Below are positions 32,585 to 42,200 of a DNA stretch of 46,590 bases, piece after piece. The notes under the pieces were generated by a model. The model did not search any database and was not told where the DNA came from. It saw only the letters and a program-made list of their open reading frames with translations. Made by a program: the position numbers and the translations under genes. The DNA comes from CAYFMH01 sp964344165. Its GTDB lineage: Bacteria; Patescibacteriota; Gracilibacteria; UBA4473. Location of the stretch: the NCBI GenBank assembly GCA_964344165.1, contig CAYFMH010000002.1:1-46590 (forward strand), in the 5' to 3' direction. Each line of letters starts with the position of its first letter. Positions within the stretch are counted from its first letter, which is position 1.

Positions 32585-32585
32585 T

Positions 32586-33797
32586 ATGAAAAATAACTCA
32601 AACACTCTCGGCACAAAACTCAGTTGGATATTCGGAATAATATTTTCTCTAGGAAGCCTTGGTAGTTTTTCTGAGGATCCGCTCTTAGCTACTTTCTTAC
32701 TCCTTATCGGCCTTTTCCTCATTCCGCCTATCACTACATTGATAGAGATAGAAACAGGAAAGAATCTTTCGGGAAAGAGAAAGTTGGTTATTACGATTGT
32801 TGCACTTTTTGTTTTCGGAATGCTTGCTGGTCCACAGGAAGAAACAAAAACACAAATTCAATCGACTGATTCAAAACAGGAAGAGAGGAACCTTCATAAA
32901 AAATCAGTTCCTCTTCCTAAATCAGAACCTATTAAACCGAACTCCGCTAAAAAAGAGGTAATAGAAAGTACTGTCTCATCAACCAGTAGTTCCATTCCCG
33001 TTCAACCAAAGAAAAATGTCATAGAAGAAAAAGCAGAGCCAAAAGTTGTAGTACAACCAGAAACTCCATTGAAAATTTCAGAACCAACAGGAATCCCCGT
33101 CCTAAAAATCGTAGACGGAGACACCATAGATGTCCTATACCAAGGAAAAGAAGAACGACTCAGAATAAAGGGAATAAATACCCCAGAAACCAAAGATCCA
33201 CGATATCCCGTTCAGTGTTTTGGGAAAGAAGCCAGTGCAAAAGCAAAAGAAATACTGGAAGGGAAGAATATTATGTTAGAGACAGATGGAAGCCGAGGAA
33301 AATACGGTCGTTTGTTAGCTTATTTACGCCTCCTGAACGGTAAAGATTACGGAGAAAAAATGATCCGAGAGGGATACGCCTGGCATTATCGTTCGTATTC
33401 TCATGAACGAATGGATGCCTATGATGAAGCAGAAAAATATGCTCGAGAAAACAATGCTGGCCTCTGGGCTTCTTCTACCTGTAATGGAGAAAAGAAACCA
33501 GTAAAGGAAGTAGTTGAAGAAACAAAGAAATCTGTTTCTAAAGTCATTTTGCCTCCGCCCGCTCCTCAACAAAAAGTCGAGCCAGAACCTGTTCCAGTGC
33601 CAGCTCAACCATCTGTTCAGCAAGAGTTTCAGGAAAGTATACCTTCCTATGAATGTTCACGAGATGCTTACAACTGTGGAGATTTCAAAAGGCATAGTGA
33701 AGCTCAGCAAATTTTTGAATACTGCTTTTCTACAGCAGGAGACATCCATAAACTAGATCGAGATAATAATGGTGTAGCCTGTGAATCACTCCCTTAA
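32586..33797 (+). CDS. Membrane-anchored thermonuclease with C-terminal Excalibur domain
   Basis: 403 residues. Two hydrophobic helices (about 13-30 and 34-52) and a third (about 67-80) form an N-terminal anchor, then a Pro/Lys/Ser-rich linker. The staphylococcal nuclease-like domain (about 170-300) contains IVDGDTIDVLY, RIKGINTPETKD and GKYGRLLAYLRL, which hold the Asp, Arg, Glu and Arg of the active site, and EGYAWHYR. After a Pro/Gln/Glu-rich linker comes a C-terminal Excalibur calcium-binding domain: YECSRDAYNCGDF, LDRDNNGVACESLP. The nuclease probably acts outside the membrane on DNA or RNA, for nutrient scavenging or entry exclusion. The start lies right behind a structured leader. Confidence 0.9.
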   Translation: MKNNSNTLGTKLSWIFGIIFSLGSLGSFSEDPLLATFLLLIGLFLIPPITTLIEIETGKNLSGKRKLVITIVALFVFGMLAGPQEETKTQIQSTDSKQEERNLHKKSVPLPKSEPIKPNSAKKEVIESTVSSTSSSIPVQPKKNVIEEKAEPKVVVQPETPLKISEPTGIPVLKIVDGDTIDVLYQGKEERLRIKGINTPETKDPRYPVQCFGKEASAKAKEILEGKNIMLETDGSRGKYGRLLAYLRLLNGKDYGEKMIREGYAWHYRSYSHERMDAYDEAEKYARENNAGLWASSTCNGEKKPVKEVVEETKKSVSKVILPPPAPQQKVEPEPVPVPAQPSVQQEFQESIPSYECSRDAYNCGDFKRHSEAQQIFEYCFSTAGDIHKLDRDNNGVACESLP

Positions 33798-33805
33798 TTT
33801 TATTT

Positions 33806-35356
33806 CTAAAATTTAGGGTAACGATGCTCAAAACCTGAGATAAATTCTTCAAAAGAACAACTTTGTGGGTATGAAGGCCCATCATCTATTGGTATATATG
33901 CAAAATAGGGCTCCCTTTCAGACATAATTTGATTAATGGCAATCGTTAAAGCATCGACTAGGTCATCATGCTTCTCAACTCCAAATCCCATTATTTGTTC
34001 AATAAGTTTTTCACACCCTTTTTTAGGGAATAAAACCTGTCCACTTTTTATATAGTGGTGAGTGGTACACAAGCGAGATCTCTTATCTCCAACAATAGAA
34101 ACTGGTTTTGTTAGGTATCCGTCTCGAGACATCTCTTGTTCAAATGATAGTTGGTATCCTACATTTTCAGTATAGAGTCTTACTGATTTAGGGTGATCAT
34201 AAATGATTGAAGCCAGAGCTTTGAGTCGTTCTTTTGATCCAGAAAAATCAGGCTTCCCACAGAATAAGTGTGGCAGTACATAAATCTTTTTCTTTTTCCC
34301 AATTTTATAAACCTTGAGAGGTACAAAGGCTGTATAATCAGCAGAATCTTTCTGAGAAATCGCTAAATCAGTACCAATAGCCGCAAATTTAAAATAAACA
34401 CTATTTTCTGAGTTCTCATCATGATTCTCTTCGGGGAGATCTTCATAATAGTGAATATCTCCCGGGTGAACAATTTGTCCTTCGTCAGGAACAATTCTCA
34501 GCATGAATTCTCGTTGCCAGGCTATATGATTCCCAACTCTCTTTTCTTCATCCTTGAGAGCTTTTTTGTTGGGATATTTCCCCGGCCATAAAGCTTTGTT
34601 ATTTCTCGTAATTGGATACGCTTTGTATTTACCACTCATCTCTTTTTTTCTGATTTTTTCTTTTATCCGCATGATCACAGAATCTTCATGAAGTAAATTT
34701 CCAATCATTATTAATCGGGTATTTTGATCTCCTGCAGGGATTACTTCACTCGTGAGCCAATCGTAAGTTTTATTTCTTCCTTCTGCTGTCTTAATGGTAT
34801 TCAGATCCTCAATATCATCACAGATAATGAGATCGGGACGATGCTGATTGTGCCTAATCCCCCGAACACTCTGCTCCATGGACACGGCCATAATACGTGC
34901 ATCGTGTTTGGGAATAAGGAGAGAAGAAGTACTCCACTCATCATCTTCTTTAAACGGACCAAGATCCTTTCGCAAAAGCTCATTAGACTCTAGTTCTCGT
35001 TTCAGATTCTTGAGGTGTTGCCGGGCCTGATGCAGGGTTTGACCTACGAGGAGTACGAATTTTTTTTGAGGCTTTCCAAGAATCGCCCAAAGTGGATAAG
35101 ATAAATTCACAATCGTTGATTTCCCCGATCCTCGAAAAGCAATAACCACCAAATTCTTTATCCTTTCATCTTCCGTGAGCTGAAAAATTTCCCGCTGAAA
35201 AGCAGCTGTTTGATAAGTGATGTAATGATGAAAATACGTGTGAAAGAACCAATAATGACTCTGGCTGGTTATTTCTTGGCGGATTTGGTAGTCCGTTAAG
35301 ACTTTTTCAAGGGTTTCCGGATCTAATTCGGGAATGTTATGCATTCTTTTGTTCAT
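33806..35356 (-). CDS. terL: Phage-type terminase large subunit
   Basis: 516 residues. N-terminal ATPase: Walker A IAFRGSGKST (about 72-81), Walker B PDLIICDDIED (about 174-184) and motif III at RLIMIGNLLHED. C-terminal RNase H-like nuclease: Asp330 in AAIGTDLAISQKD with DYTA, Glu in YTENVGYQ, and the final acidic pair in KHDDLVDAL. These are the parts of a DNA-packaging motor. It is the last gene of a minus-strand module (ParB-methyltransferase, methyltransferase, terS, terL). No portal or capsid gene follows; the gene converges with the nuclease gene with only 8 nt between stops. Confidence 0.92.
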   Translation of the reverse strand: MNKRMHNIPELDPETLEKVLTDYQIRQEITSQSHYWFFHTYFHHYITYQTAAFQREIFQLTEDERIKNLVVIAFRGSGKSTIVNLSYPLWAILGKPQKKFVLLVGQTLHQARQHLKNLKRELESNELLRKDLGPFKEDDEWSTSSLLIPKHDARIMAVSMEQSVRGIRHNQHRPDLIICDDIEDLNTIKTAEGRNKTYDWLTSEVIPAGDQNTRLIMIGNLLHEDSVIMRIKEKIRKKEMSGKYKAYPITRNNKALWPGKYPNKKALKDEEKRVGNHIAWQREFMLRIVPDEGQIVHPGDIHYYEDLPEENHDENSENSVYFKFAAIGTDLAISQKDSADYTAFVPLKVYKIGKKKKIYVLPHLFCGKPDFSGSKERLKALASIIYDHPKSVRLYTENVGYQLSFEQEMSRDGYLTKPVSIVGDKRSRLCTTHHYIKSGQVLFPKKGCEKLIEQIMGFGVEKHDDLVDALTIAINQIMSEREPYFAYIPIDDGPSYPQSCSFEEFISGFEHRYPKF

Positions 35357-35376
35357 GGTAAATAAAGGGTTAAAAA

Positions 35377-35772
35377 TTATTTTTTAGGAGGTAGCAAGGA
35401 ACCAAGAGAAAGAGCTTTAGTGACCATTTCTCTTTGTTCATCCGTAAGTTCTCGATCTTCTATTTTAGTCGTGACTTCAAACTTCTGTGTGTAGGACTTG
35501 TGACGGTGTTTGAGCCAAAAGATAATAGCTGTCAGGTTTTGATCTTTAATGGCGGACAACAGTTGCGATTCTGCCATATCGTTCATGAGGGAAACGCCTT
35601 CTTGTAGGGCTTCATCAGCCTCTTTTGCAAATTTATTATCCTCTTTTCGCCACCGATAATAGGTTGCTCGTCCAAGACCTGTTTTTTCACAGGCGAGTTG
35701 TATGATGGGCGTTTTCTTGAGTTGATTACATAAGGCCTCTTTTTGCTGTTGTTGTTTTTCTTCTAAAGTCAT
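35377..35772 (-). CDS. terS: Terminase small subunit-like DNA-binding protein
   Basis: 131 residues. An N-terminal helix-turn-helix is visible in QLACEKTGLGRATYYRWRKEDNKFA, then helices (LMNDMAESQLLSAIKDQNLTAIIFWLKHRHKSY) as in phage small terminases that recognise the packaging site. Its start overlaps the stop of the upstream methyltransferase by 4 nt (ATGA), and terL begins 20 nt downstream. Confidence 0.8.
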   Translation of the reverse strand: MTLEEKQQQQKEALCNQLKKTPIIQLACEKTGLGRATYYRWRKEDNKFAKEADEALQEGVSLMNDMAESQLLSAIKDQNLTAIIFWLKHRHKSYTQKFEVTTKIEDRELTDEQREMVTKALSLGSLLPPKK

Positions 35773-36539
35773 GATGTAGAGGGGTTAAGAAGTACAGATT
35801 TTTGTCCGGTCAGTTTTTCCCAACGATCAATAATAACCTGACAGTATTTGGGCTCGATTTCTATCATGCGACACTTCCTCTTGGTTTGTTCACACGCCAA
35901 TAAGCATGATCCAGATCCTCCAAAACAGTCGTAGACAATATCTCCTCGACGAGTGCTATTGAGAATGAGGCGACGTAAAATAGATACTGGTTTGGTGGTT
36001 GGATGATGGATATTTTTCTTAATCTTTGGACTGATCAAAACAGACTTGTCCTGAGACTTCAGAAATTCATGCCGTCCTCGCCAACCATAAGCGATAAGTT
36101 CGTGTTGTGGCAGGTAATCCAATCGTCCGATGACCGCTCCTGTTTTGATCCACACCAGGAGTTGCGAGAGTTTGAATCCTTCCTCCACAAAAGCCTCTCG
36201 CATGGCAAACATCATCCGATCAGAATTAAATACCGCGAAGGCGTTCTTATCGGTTAGGCGATATTTGATTGGTTTGAGCCAGCCTTGAGTGAACTTTTTA
36301 AATTCTTCATCAGATTGGAAGTGATCGTTTTGGATGTGATCATGCTGAAGGCTAGATTTAGAAAATCCTTTTTTCCCTTCGATCAAATCAACTCCGTAGG
36401 GAACATCGGTGCAGATAAATTTTATTTTCTCATCCTCAAGAAGCTGCTGAACATGCTCTTTATTGCAGGCATCACCGCAAATAAGTTTATGCTCTCCGAG
36501 TTGGAAAACATCACCGAGGTTAATCAATCTTTTTGACAT
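35769..36539 (-). CDS. DNA methyltransferase (N6-adenine/N4-cytosine type) with variant catalytic motif
   Basis: 256 residues. The order is that of beta-class amino-methyltransferases: catalytic motif IV first (CTDVPYGVD, about 43-51), SAM-binding motif I near the end (DCFGGSGSCLLACEQ), with HPTTKPVSILRRLI before it. Motif IV reads DVPY instead of the usual DPPY, so activity is uncertain. The N-terminal GDVFQLGEHKLICGDA resembles the start of the methyltransferase domain of the upstream gene, and the two probably arose by duplication. It overlaps the upstream ParB-methyltransferase by 20 nt and terS by 4 nt. No restriction enzyme is nearby, as in phage-borne protective or regulatory methylases. 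Confidence 0.85.
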   Translation of the reverse strand: MSKRLINLGDVFQLGEHKLICGDACNKEHVQQLLEDEKIKFICTDVPYGVDLIEGKKGFSKSSLQHDHIQNDHFQSDEEFKKFTQGWLKPIKYRLTDKNAFAVFNSDRMMFAMREAFVEEGFKLSQLLVWIKTGAVIGRLDYLPQHELIAYGWRGRHEFLKSQDKSVLISPKIKKNIHHPTTKPVSILRRLILNSTRRGDIVYDCFGGSGSCLLACEQTKRKCRMIEIEPKYCQVIIDRWEKLTGQKSVLLNPSTS

Positions 36540-37812
36540 CGTATTTTGGGTTAAGAGCTAAATAACGGGCGATGATAACATCACAAAAAGCAGGATCCTT
36601 TTCGATTAGGAAAGCTCTCCTGCCAAGTTGATCACAACTAATCAAAGTACTGCCTGATCCTCCGAAGAGATCAAGGATGGAATCTCCCGGCTTGGTGCAG
36701 CGTTTGAGTGGTCGTTCGTGCAATTTGCAGGGTTTTTGCGTGGGATGGGCGTACTCTGTGGTGGGCAATCTTTTTACAAGCCAGATATCGAGAAAATCTT
36801 CGATATCATCGAGCGTTCTATTGCCTGTGCCAACTTCTGTATTGAGGATTTCTGTAAAGTTGGACGATTTGTCATTCAAATACGGTTTTCCAATGGTTCC
36901 GTACACACAGGGTTCGTAACATTTGTTGAAGGCTATTTGAGGCGTAACATTTTGGTTGTTTTTGATCCACAAACATACTCTTTGATTTTTGATACCGTTT
37001 TTTTGGTAGAGCGACTGTAGAAGTCCAATGTAGTTTTGATCACAAAAGTAAAAAATATGGGCATCCTTTTTGCAGTGAGCCAGTACATTCTGGATTGTCT
37101 TTTCTAAAAACATCCGATACTCCAAGTCGGTTTTGTTATCGTCTACTTGTTGGGAGGCATAATTTTTCGTGCCACCTAGTCCCTTTTTGTAGTCCAGCGA
37201 AATGTTAAACGGCGGATCTGAATACACCATATCAATCTTTGTTTCTCCGAGCAGCGGTTTTATCATGGCTGGATCTGTCGAATCTCCACAAATCAGTCTG
37301 TGTTTTCCAAGCTGAAATATTTCTCCTGTTTTGGTTTGTGGGTTTTTCTGAGCTTTCTCGAGTTCTTTCTTGGTATTGAATTGATCATCCTCGATTTCTA
37401 GAGCATCATCCCAAATAGTTGAAAGATCAGAATCATCAAATCCGACATCGAGCAGTAACTCTGTGTCGAACTGTTTGAGAAGTTCAAAATTCCAGTCTCC
37501 GGTGTTACGGTTGAGACGAAGGTTGAGTTCTTTTTCTTTCTCAAGATCTGGAATGTTGAGATATACCACGGGAACTTCTTTGTGTCCCAGATCTTTTGCA
37601 ATTTTGAGCCGGAAGTGTCCGCCGATAACGATGTTTTTTCGTGCTTTCGCACCATTCACGAGAATGGGATCAACCAATCCAAAGCGTTGCATGCTTTCCG
37701 TGAGTTGATCAATAGCTTCTTGATTCCATTTTCTTGGGTTGTAGGGAGCGGAGTTCAGTTCATTAATCGGAACTGACACGATTTTTAACGATGCCGGTTG
37801 TTGAGTGTTCAT
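36520..37812 (-). CDS. ParB-domain/DNA methyltransferase fusion
   Basis: 430 residues. An N-terminal ParB/Srx-like domain (about 10-95; VPINELNSAPYNPRKW, QRFGLVDPILVNG, GGHFRLKIA) is joined to a beta-class amino-methyltransferase (about 165-430) with catalytic DPPF (199-202, in VYSDPPFNISLDY), HPTQKPCKLHERPL and SAM motif DLFGGSGSTLISCDQ. This fusion is common in phages and integrative elements; it would methylate adenine (N6) or cytosine (N4). The motifs are intact, unlike those of the downstream methyltransferase. Confidence 0.92.
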   Translation of the reverse strand: MNTQQPASLKIVSVPINELNSAPYNPRKWNQEAIDQLTESMQRFGLVDPILVNGAKARKNIVIGGHFRLKIAKDLGHKEVPVVYLNIPDLEKEKELNLRLNRNTGDWNFELLKQFDTELLLDVGFDDSDLSTIWDDALEIEDDQFNTKKELEKAQKNPQTKTGEIFQLGKHRLICGDSTDPAMIKPLLGETKIDMVYSDPPFNISLDYKKGLGGTKNYASQQVDDNKTDLEYRMFLEKTIQNVLAHCKKDAHIFYFCDQNYIGLLQSLYQKNGIKNQRVCLWIKNNQNVTPQIAFNKCYEPCVYGTIGKPYLNDKSSNFTEILNTEVGTGNRTLDDIEDFLDIWLVKRLPTTEYAHPTQKPCKLHERPLKRCTKPGDSILDLFGGSGSTLISCDQLGRRAFLIEKDPAFCDVIIARYLALNPKYDVKKID

Positions 37813-37879
37813 ACCCCCATTATCAAAAACCTCAGGGACACCAGAGGGACAAATGGGGGGATTTCAGGGACAAATAGTC

Positions 37880-38506
37880 CTAAATGAGAACCTCAATCCG
37901 TTCTTCTGCCCACTTAAAAACAGGTCGTCTTAAAAGTGGTTTAGCTTTCCAGTTGATTCTTTTTATCACTTGTTTGAGGCGTTCTGAATCAGACAAAAAT
38001 TGCCCATAAATAGCTATTTCTACTGTTTCTCGTGAGAAAACTTTTACTGTTGGGTCTTGAAATAAGTAAGCACAAATAGTTTTTTCCATTGGGCTAAGTT
38101 GTATTTCCCCTTCGGGAAAAACTAAACTCATTGTTTTCCAATTAAAGTAGTTTTCATTCTCCTCTTTGATTTCTTTTCTTCCCTTAAGAATCCTAGCAAA
38201 AAATACTTGATCCGTAGGATGCATTGGTTTTTGGTAATAAGTTTCTACAGGTCTGTGAAATAAAACTTCCTCACTATGACAGTCTTCAAGAGTGACCTTT
38301 GACGAAGTATTATCGAGAAAGGATTTTATATCAGGAAGCGTATTGTAAAAATTAGGGAGGGATAATTGCTGGTTTATGACCTTGCACACATTGGCCACAC
38401 CCTTTAAATCAGGCAAAGAAAGCGAAACAGGTCTTGCTACTGCTTGAAGAGCTTTGGCTTGTTTGGGAGAGATTTTTCGGAAGCGTCTTTTGGTGGAGGT
38501 GGTCAT
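37880..38506 (-). CDS. Winged-helix protein, possible regulator of the element
   Basis: 208 residues from ATG 38506; a GTG at 38521 would add five. The first 130 residues are unrecognised. The C-terminal 75 residues resemble the OmpR/PhoB-type winged helix: LSPMEKTICAYLFQDPTVKVFSRETVEIAIYG, then DSERLKQVIKRINWKAK. A transcription regulator of the downstream methyltransferase/terminase genes is a fair guess from position (68 nt upstream). Confidence 0.65.
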   Translation of the reverse strand: MTTSTKRRFRKISPKQAKALQAVARPVSLSLPDLKGVANVCKVINQQLSLPNFYNTLPDIKSFLDNTSSKVTLEDCHSEEVLFHRPVETYYQKPMHPTDQVFFARILKGRKEIKEENENYFNWKTMSLVFPEGEIQLSPMEKTICAYLFQDPTVKVFSRETVEIAIYGQFLSDSERLKQVIKRINWKAKPLLRRPVFKWAEERIEVLI

Positions 38507-38629
38507 AATTTCTTGTGGCACAATATTTAGATGTTTACCCTTAATGAATATACTACATATTGATTCTAAAATTACAATACCTCAAAAAAATTGAGAAAGA
38601 TTTACTTATTTTAAGAATTGAAACTGCTT

Positions 38630-39166
38630 TTAAGAACTTTTTTTCTTCTTTTTTGGTGGTGGATCTTGTCGTAATACACATGCAAGCCTAATACTAGGTC
38701 CTCCAGTTGGTTCTTCTTTTGGAGGCTCTCCTCCTAAATTTTTTGCACATCTCAACATTGCATCTGCAACCGTTTTAAACATCTTTACTTGCCCTGGAAC
38801 TTCTGAGTCATTTCGGAAATAAGTACTTGTAAAGCTGGTGCAACGATTAAGAGCACGAGGATGGCAATTTTTCGCTCCGATACACAAACATCGATCTAAT
38901 CTTCGACGAGTTCGAAGCAACCCATCATTTGGATCTAATATCCCCTCTAATTCAGGGATTTCTCTGTCTATAATCCGTCCGAGAGTTCTTAATACACGAC
39001 AAGATACAGGGTTTTCCGGTTTAGGACCAAATGGCTCTTGGTCCAAATCAGGTTGGACCTTATCTGCTAGAGCATGGAAAGTATCTTCATCAACCTGTGT
39101 TATGGCCATAGCACGAATATGTCGCTCTATTGCAACAGTTTTTTCGATGTCTTTACTTGGACTCAT
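38630..39166 (-). CDS. Unknown soluble protein with a lysine tail
   Basis: 178 residues with several cysteines (RCLCIGAKNCHPRALNRC) and a basic end PPPKKKKKSS. There is no signal peptide or known motif. The leader CCCCTCTACATTATGA is nearly the same as that of terS (CCCCTCTACATCATGA), with the match aligned on the start codon. It is divergent from the 39296 gene. Confidence 0.6.
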   Translation of the reverse strand: MSPSKDIEKTVAIERHIRAMAITQVDEDTFHALADKVQPDLDQEPFGPKPENPVSCRVLRTLGRIIDREIPELEGILDPNDGLLRTRRRLDRCLCIGAKNCHPRALNRCTSFTSTYFRNDSEVPGQVKMFKTVADAMLRCAKNLGGEPPKEEPTGGPSIRLACVLRQDPPPKKKKKSS

Positions 39167-39235
39167 AATGTAGAGGGGGTGAAATGTATTTTTACCTATT
39201 GGTTAATTGTTTTTTGCAAAAAGTCAATGAAAAAC

Positions 39236-39264
39236 TTGACTTATCTATATTTTTTGTTTATAAG
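39236..39264 (+). promoter_or_regulatory. Promoter of the two giant genes
   Basis: TTGACT (39236-39241), 17-nt spacer, TATAAG (39259-39264). The -35 box is part of GTCAA...TTGAC, a small inverted repeat that could be an operator. Confidence 0.6.
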
Positions 39265-39295
39265 TTGGTCGTAATTATTTAAAAATTTTTTTTAA

Positions 39296-42200
39296 ATGGG
39301 TGAAACACAATCAACATCTCCGAATTTTTCCGTAGATTTTCTTGATATAGAAAGGCTAGATTTCATTGATCAATTCCTGCTTGAATCAAGGAGAGCGGGG
39401 GCAACTCCGGCACTTATAGAAAGATATTTTCCTGGAATTTCCGACAAACAAGCTAGTGATATTTTAGAAGTTTTTGCTGATGGAATTGAAGCATCTGAAA
39501 GGACGAATAGAATCAGTGAAATTCTACTCGTGAGAGAAGAACCATCTCATAAAATCGCTTCTCAAGTAAGAGAGGCTTCAGAGCCGATCAAGGCACATCC
39601 TATAGTGAGGCAAATGAAGTCAATTCGAATTGCTGTAGCAACGGTTGTGGGAACCATCGGGGCGGGGCTTTCTTATTTTGCACTAAAAGACAATCTTACG
39701 AGTCTCTCCTGGGATAGGTTAGTTGATGCTGGATACTCTCCTGATAGTATTCAAGTAGGGACAATGACAATAAGTGCTATCCTTGCAGCTCTTTTTACTG
39801 GATATTTGGTAAGGACTCGAGATAAAATAGCTGATGAGTCAGCTCGACGCGGGCTTGATTTTTTGAAAGCACATAGAGAAACTTTTCGGCGAAAGCCTTT
39901 TGCAGCAGCTTTCTTTTTTTTGGCGGTTCTTTTTGGAGATGTGCCAAATGCGGTTTATGTGGCTCAATTTTATCTCGGGGATGAGGATGTAGCTCGACAA
40001 GTAGAACATTCTGGGGACGAAATTAAAAAAGCTCTTGTTTTCCTTGAAGACAATTATACTGAGGCTGCCGAAACTAGGGAAGAAGTAATGGGAAAAGGAA
40101 TTCAAAACGTAGCACAAGTTGAAATAGATGGAACTGGTCCAACAAAAACTCCGGGGGCAGGTCCTGTTTACAAAGCTCTTGTAAGTCTGGAAACAGGGGG
40201 AACAACTTGGCCTAATAATACTCCTTTTCAAGTGGCCTTGAAAAAAGTGCTTTCGCACTATGATGTTGAGGACACTGGACTTCCAAATCAGTTCAAAACA
40301 GAATTTGTTTTAAAAATGAAGGCACTTGTAGAAGGAGTAAATATTCAATTAAGTCAAAGTTTGGAAAAAATTGAGAAAATGGTGAAAAACGGAGAAAGAA
40401 GTTATGGTGTTATTTCTGCAGAATATACAAAAATTGATGAATTGCTTACTACACTACAAGGAGATATTCAACATGAGTTTGAAATAGCTGCGGAAAAAAG
40501 CGGTGAAAATGTAAAAGGGGCAGCAAAAGCAATTTATGATACGGCAAAAGAATTAGGCGGTTATCCAAACTTTGTTCCCGTCGTTGGTGGTTTAGAAATT
40601 CCTATGCCTCGGATAGAGCCGCTTTCTATAGAGGTTCCAGAAACATTTAGAGCGAAAAATACGGTTGAACTTCTCACTAATGCTTGGGCAAAAGATATTG
40701 TCGAAGGAAGTCTAGTAACGATAATCTCAATTCTTGCGTTGCTTACACTCCTTATTCAACCTACTTATGTGAGATTCATTTCAGTGGCTCTCAATGGGAC
40801 CAATAAAGACAAACAAAGAGAATATATAATGAATGCCATAAGAACTTATGAAAAACTTTTAGATAACTTTGTGGAAGCTTTAGCAAGAAATATAAATAAA
40901 AGTTCTTTTGTTCAATCTTCTTGTGGAGTTGATATCCCTTCATCTTATATAGCAGAAAAACTAAAATCCTATCTAAAAGAGGGGGTTTTTCAAAAATTAA
41001 GAACTGATGGTTTTGAATCTTTATCAATTGGAGATGTATTGAATACTTTTAAAAGATTAGAGGGATTTTTGAGTGATCCGGAAGAAATAGGTAGTTTTGT
41101 GATTTCTTTGTTTCCTCAGGGGGTGCATCCAAGCAAATGTGAACTAAACACAACGGCGATAATCAAACATATGGATGAAATGATGGGGATTAGCAGGCAC
41201 AAGGTAGCCATTTTGGCGTTAATGGATTTTTCTTCCGCTAGTTTTCAGAATGCTTCTGTTGCCTTAAGGAGAGTTGAAAAAATATTGGAAGATATTAGGA
41301 AACTCCCTTCTGCAGAAGGATGTTCTTCTGCTTTAGATAGTGAGACAAGTAGCAAATTAGTGGAAACAGTAACTTCTCTTGAACAATTTTTATTAAGGAT
41401 AAAAGAGATTTTAGAATTACAGATTTCAAAACAACAGCAAGTCAGTTCACGGAAAAAAGTAGATATTTTGGATAAGTTGGTCCTGCATAGGCGTATAAAC
41501 AAGGCTATGCAAAACACTCCTGAATATAATGAGTTGTCTCCTTCATACGGAGAACGTGATAATTGGACTATTAGTGTTTCTGGTCCGTTAAACAGATGGT
41601 ATGAAGAGATGTTTGGATCTTTGCGTCAAGTCGAGGATAGTTTGCGAGCAGAAGTTTTATCAGATGATCAAATCACGGAACAGCTCTGGAGATACACAAG
41701 AGAAGCAAAGAATCTGGAAGTTACAAAAGAGAGATTATCGACTTTTGAAGATTTAGATGTTTCAGGACAGGTGTGTTGGCTTGGGAATCAACAGAGACTT
41801 GTTTTCATGGGACGAAATATAGAGGGAGTAGAATCATCATTGGAAAAAAGAGTTCGAGACATTTTTCAAACTACTTCTGAGGATGGTGATATGAGTGAGA
41901 ATTTATTTGTAACTCTAAAAAGATTTAACACAGAGTTGTCTGGTATGGAACAATCTTGTGCACAACAAGAAGATCTTTCTAGAGAAATAACAGCCCAGCA
42001 AAGGAGGGTAGAGACATTAGTAACAAATTTAGAAAATCAACTCATGGAGGTTGGAGTAGAAGCGGTTAGGGATTTGGCAACAGCTCGAAGAAATGTGATT
42101 ATTTTTCAGGGCTTAAGAACAAATGAGAATGCCGGATTTTTAACAGAGGCATTAGGAGCCCTCGAAGAACGAGAAAAGTTGTTGGTGGCACGAGAAGAAA

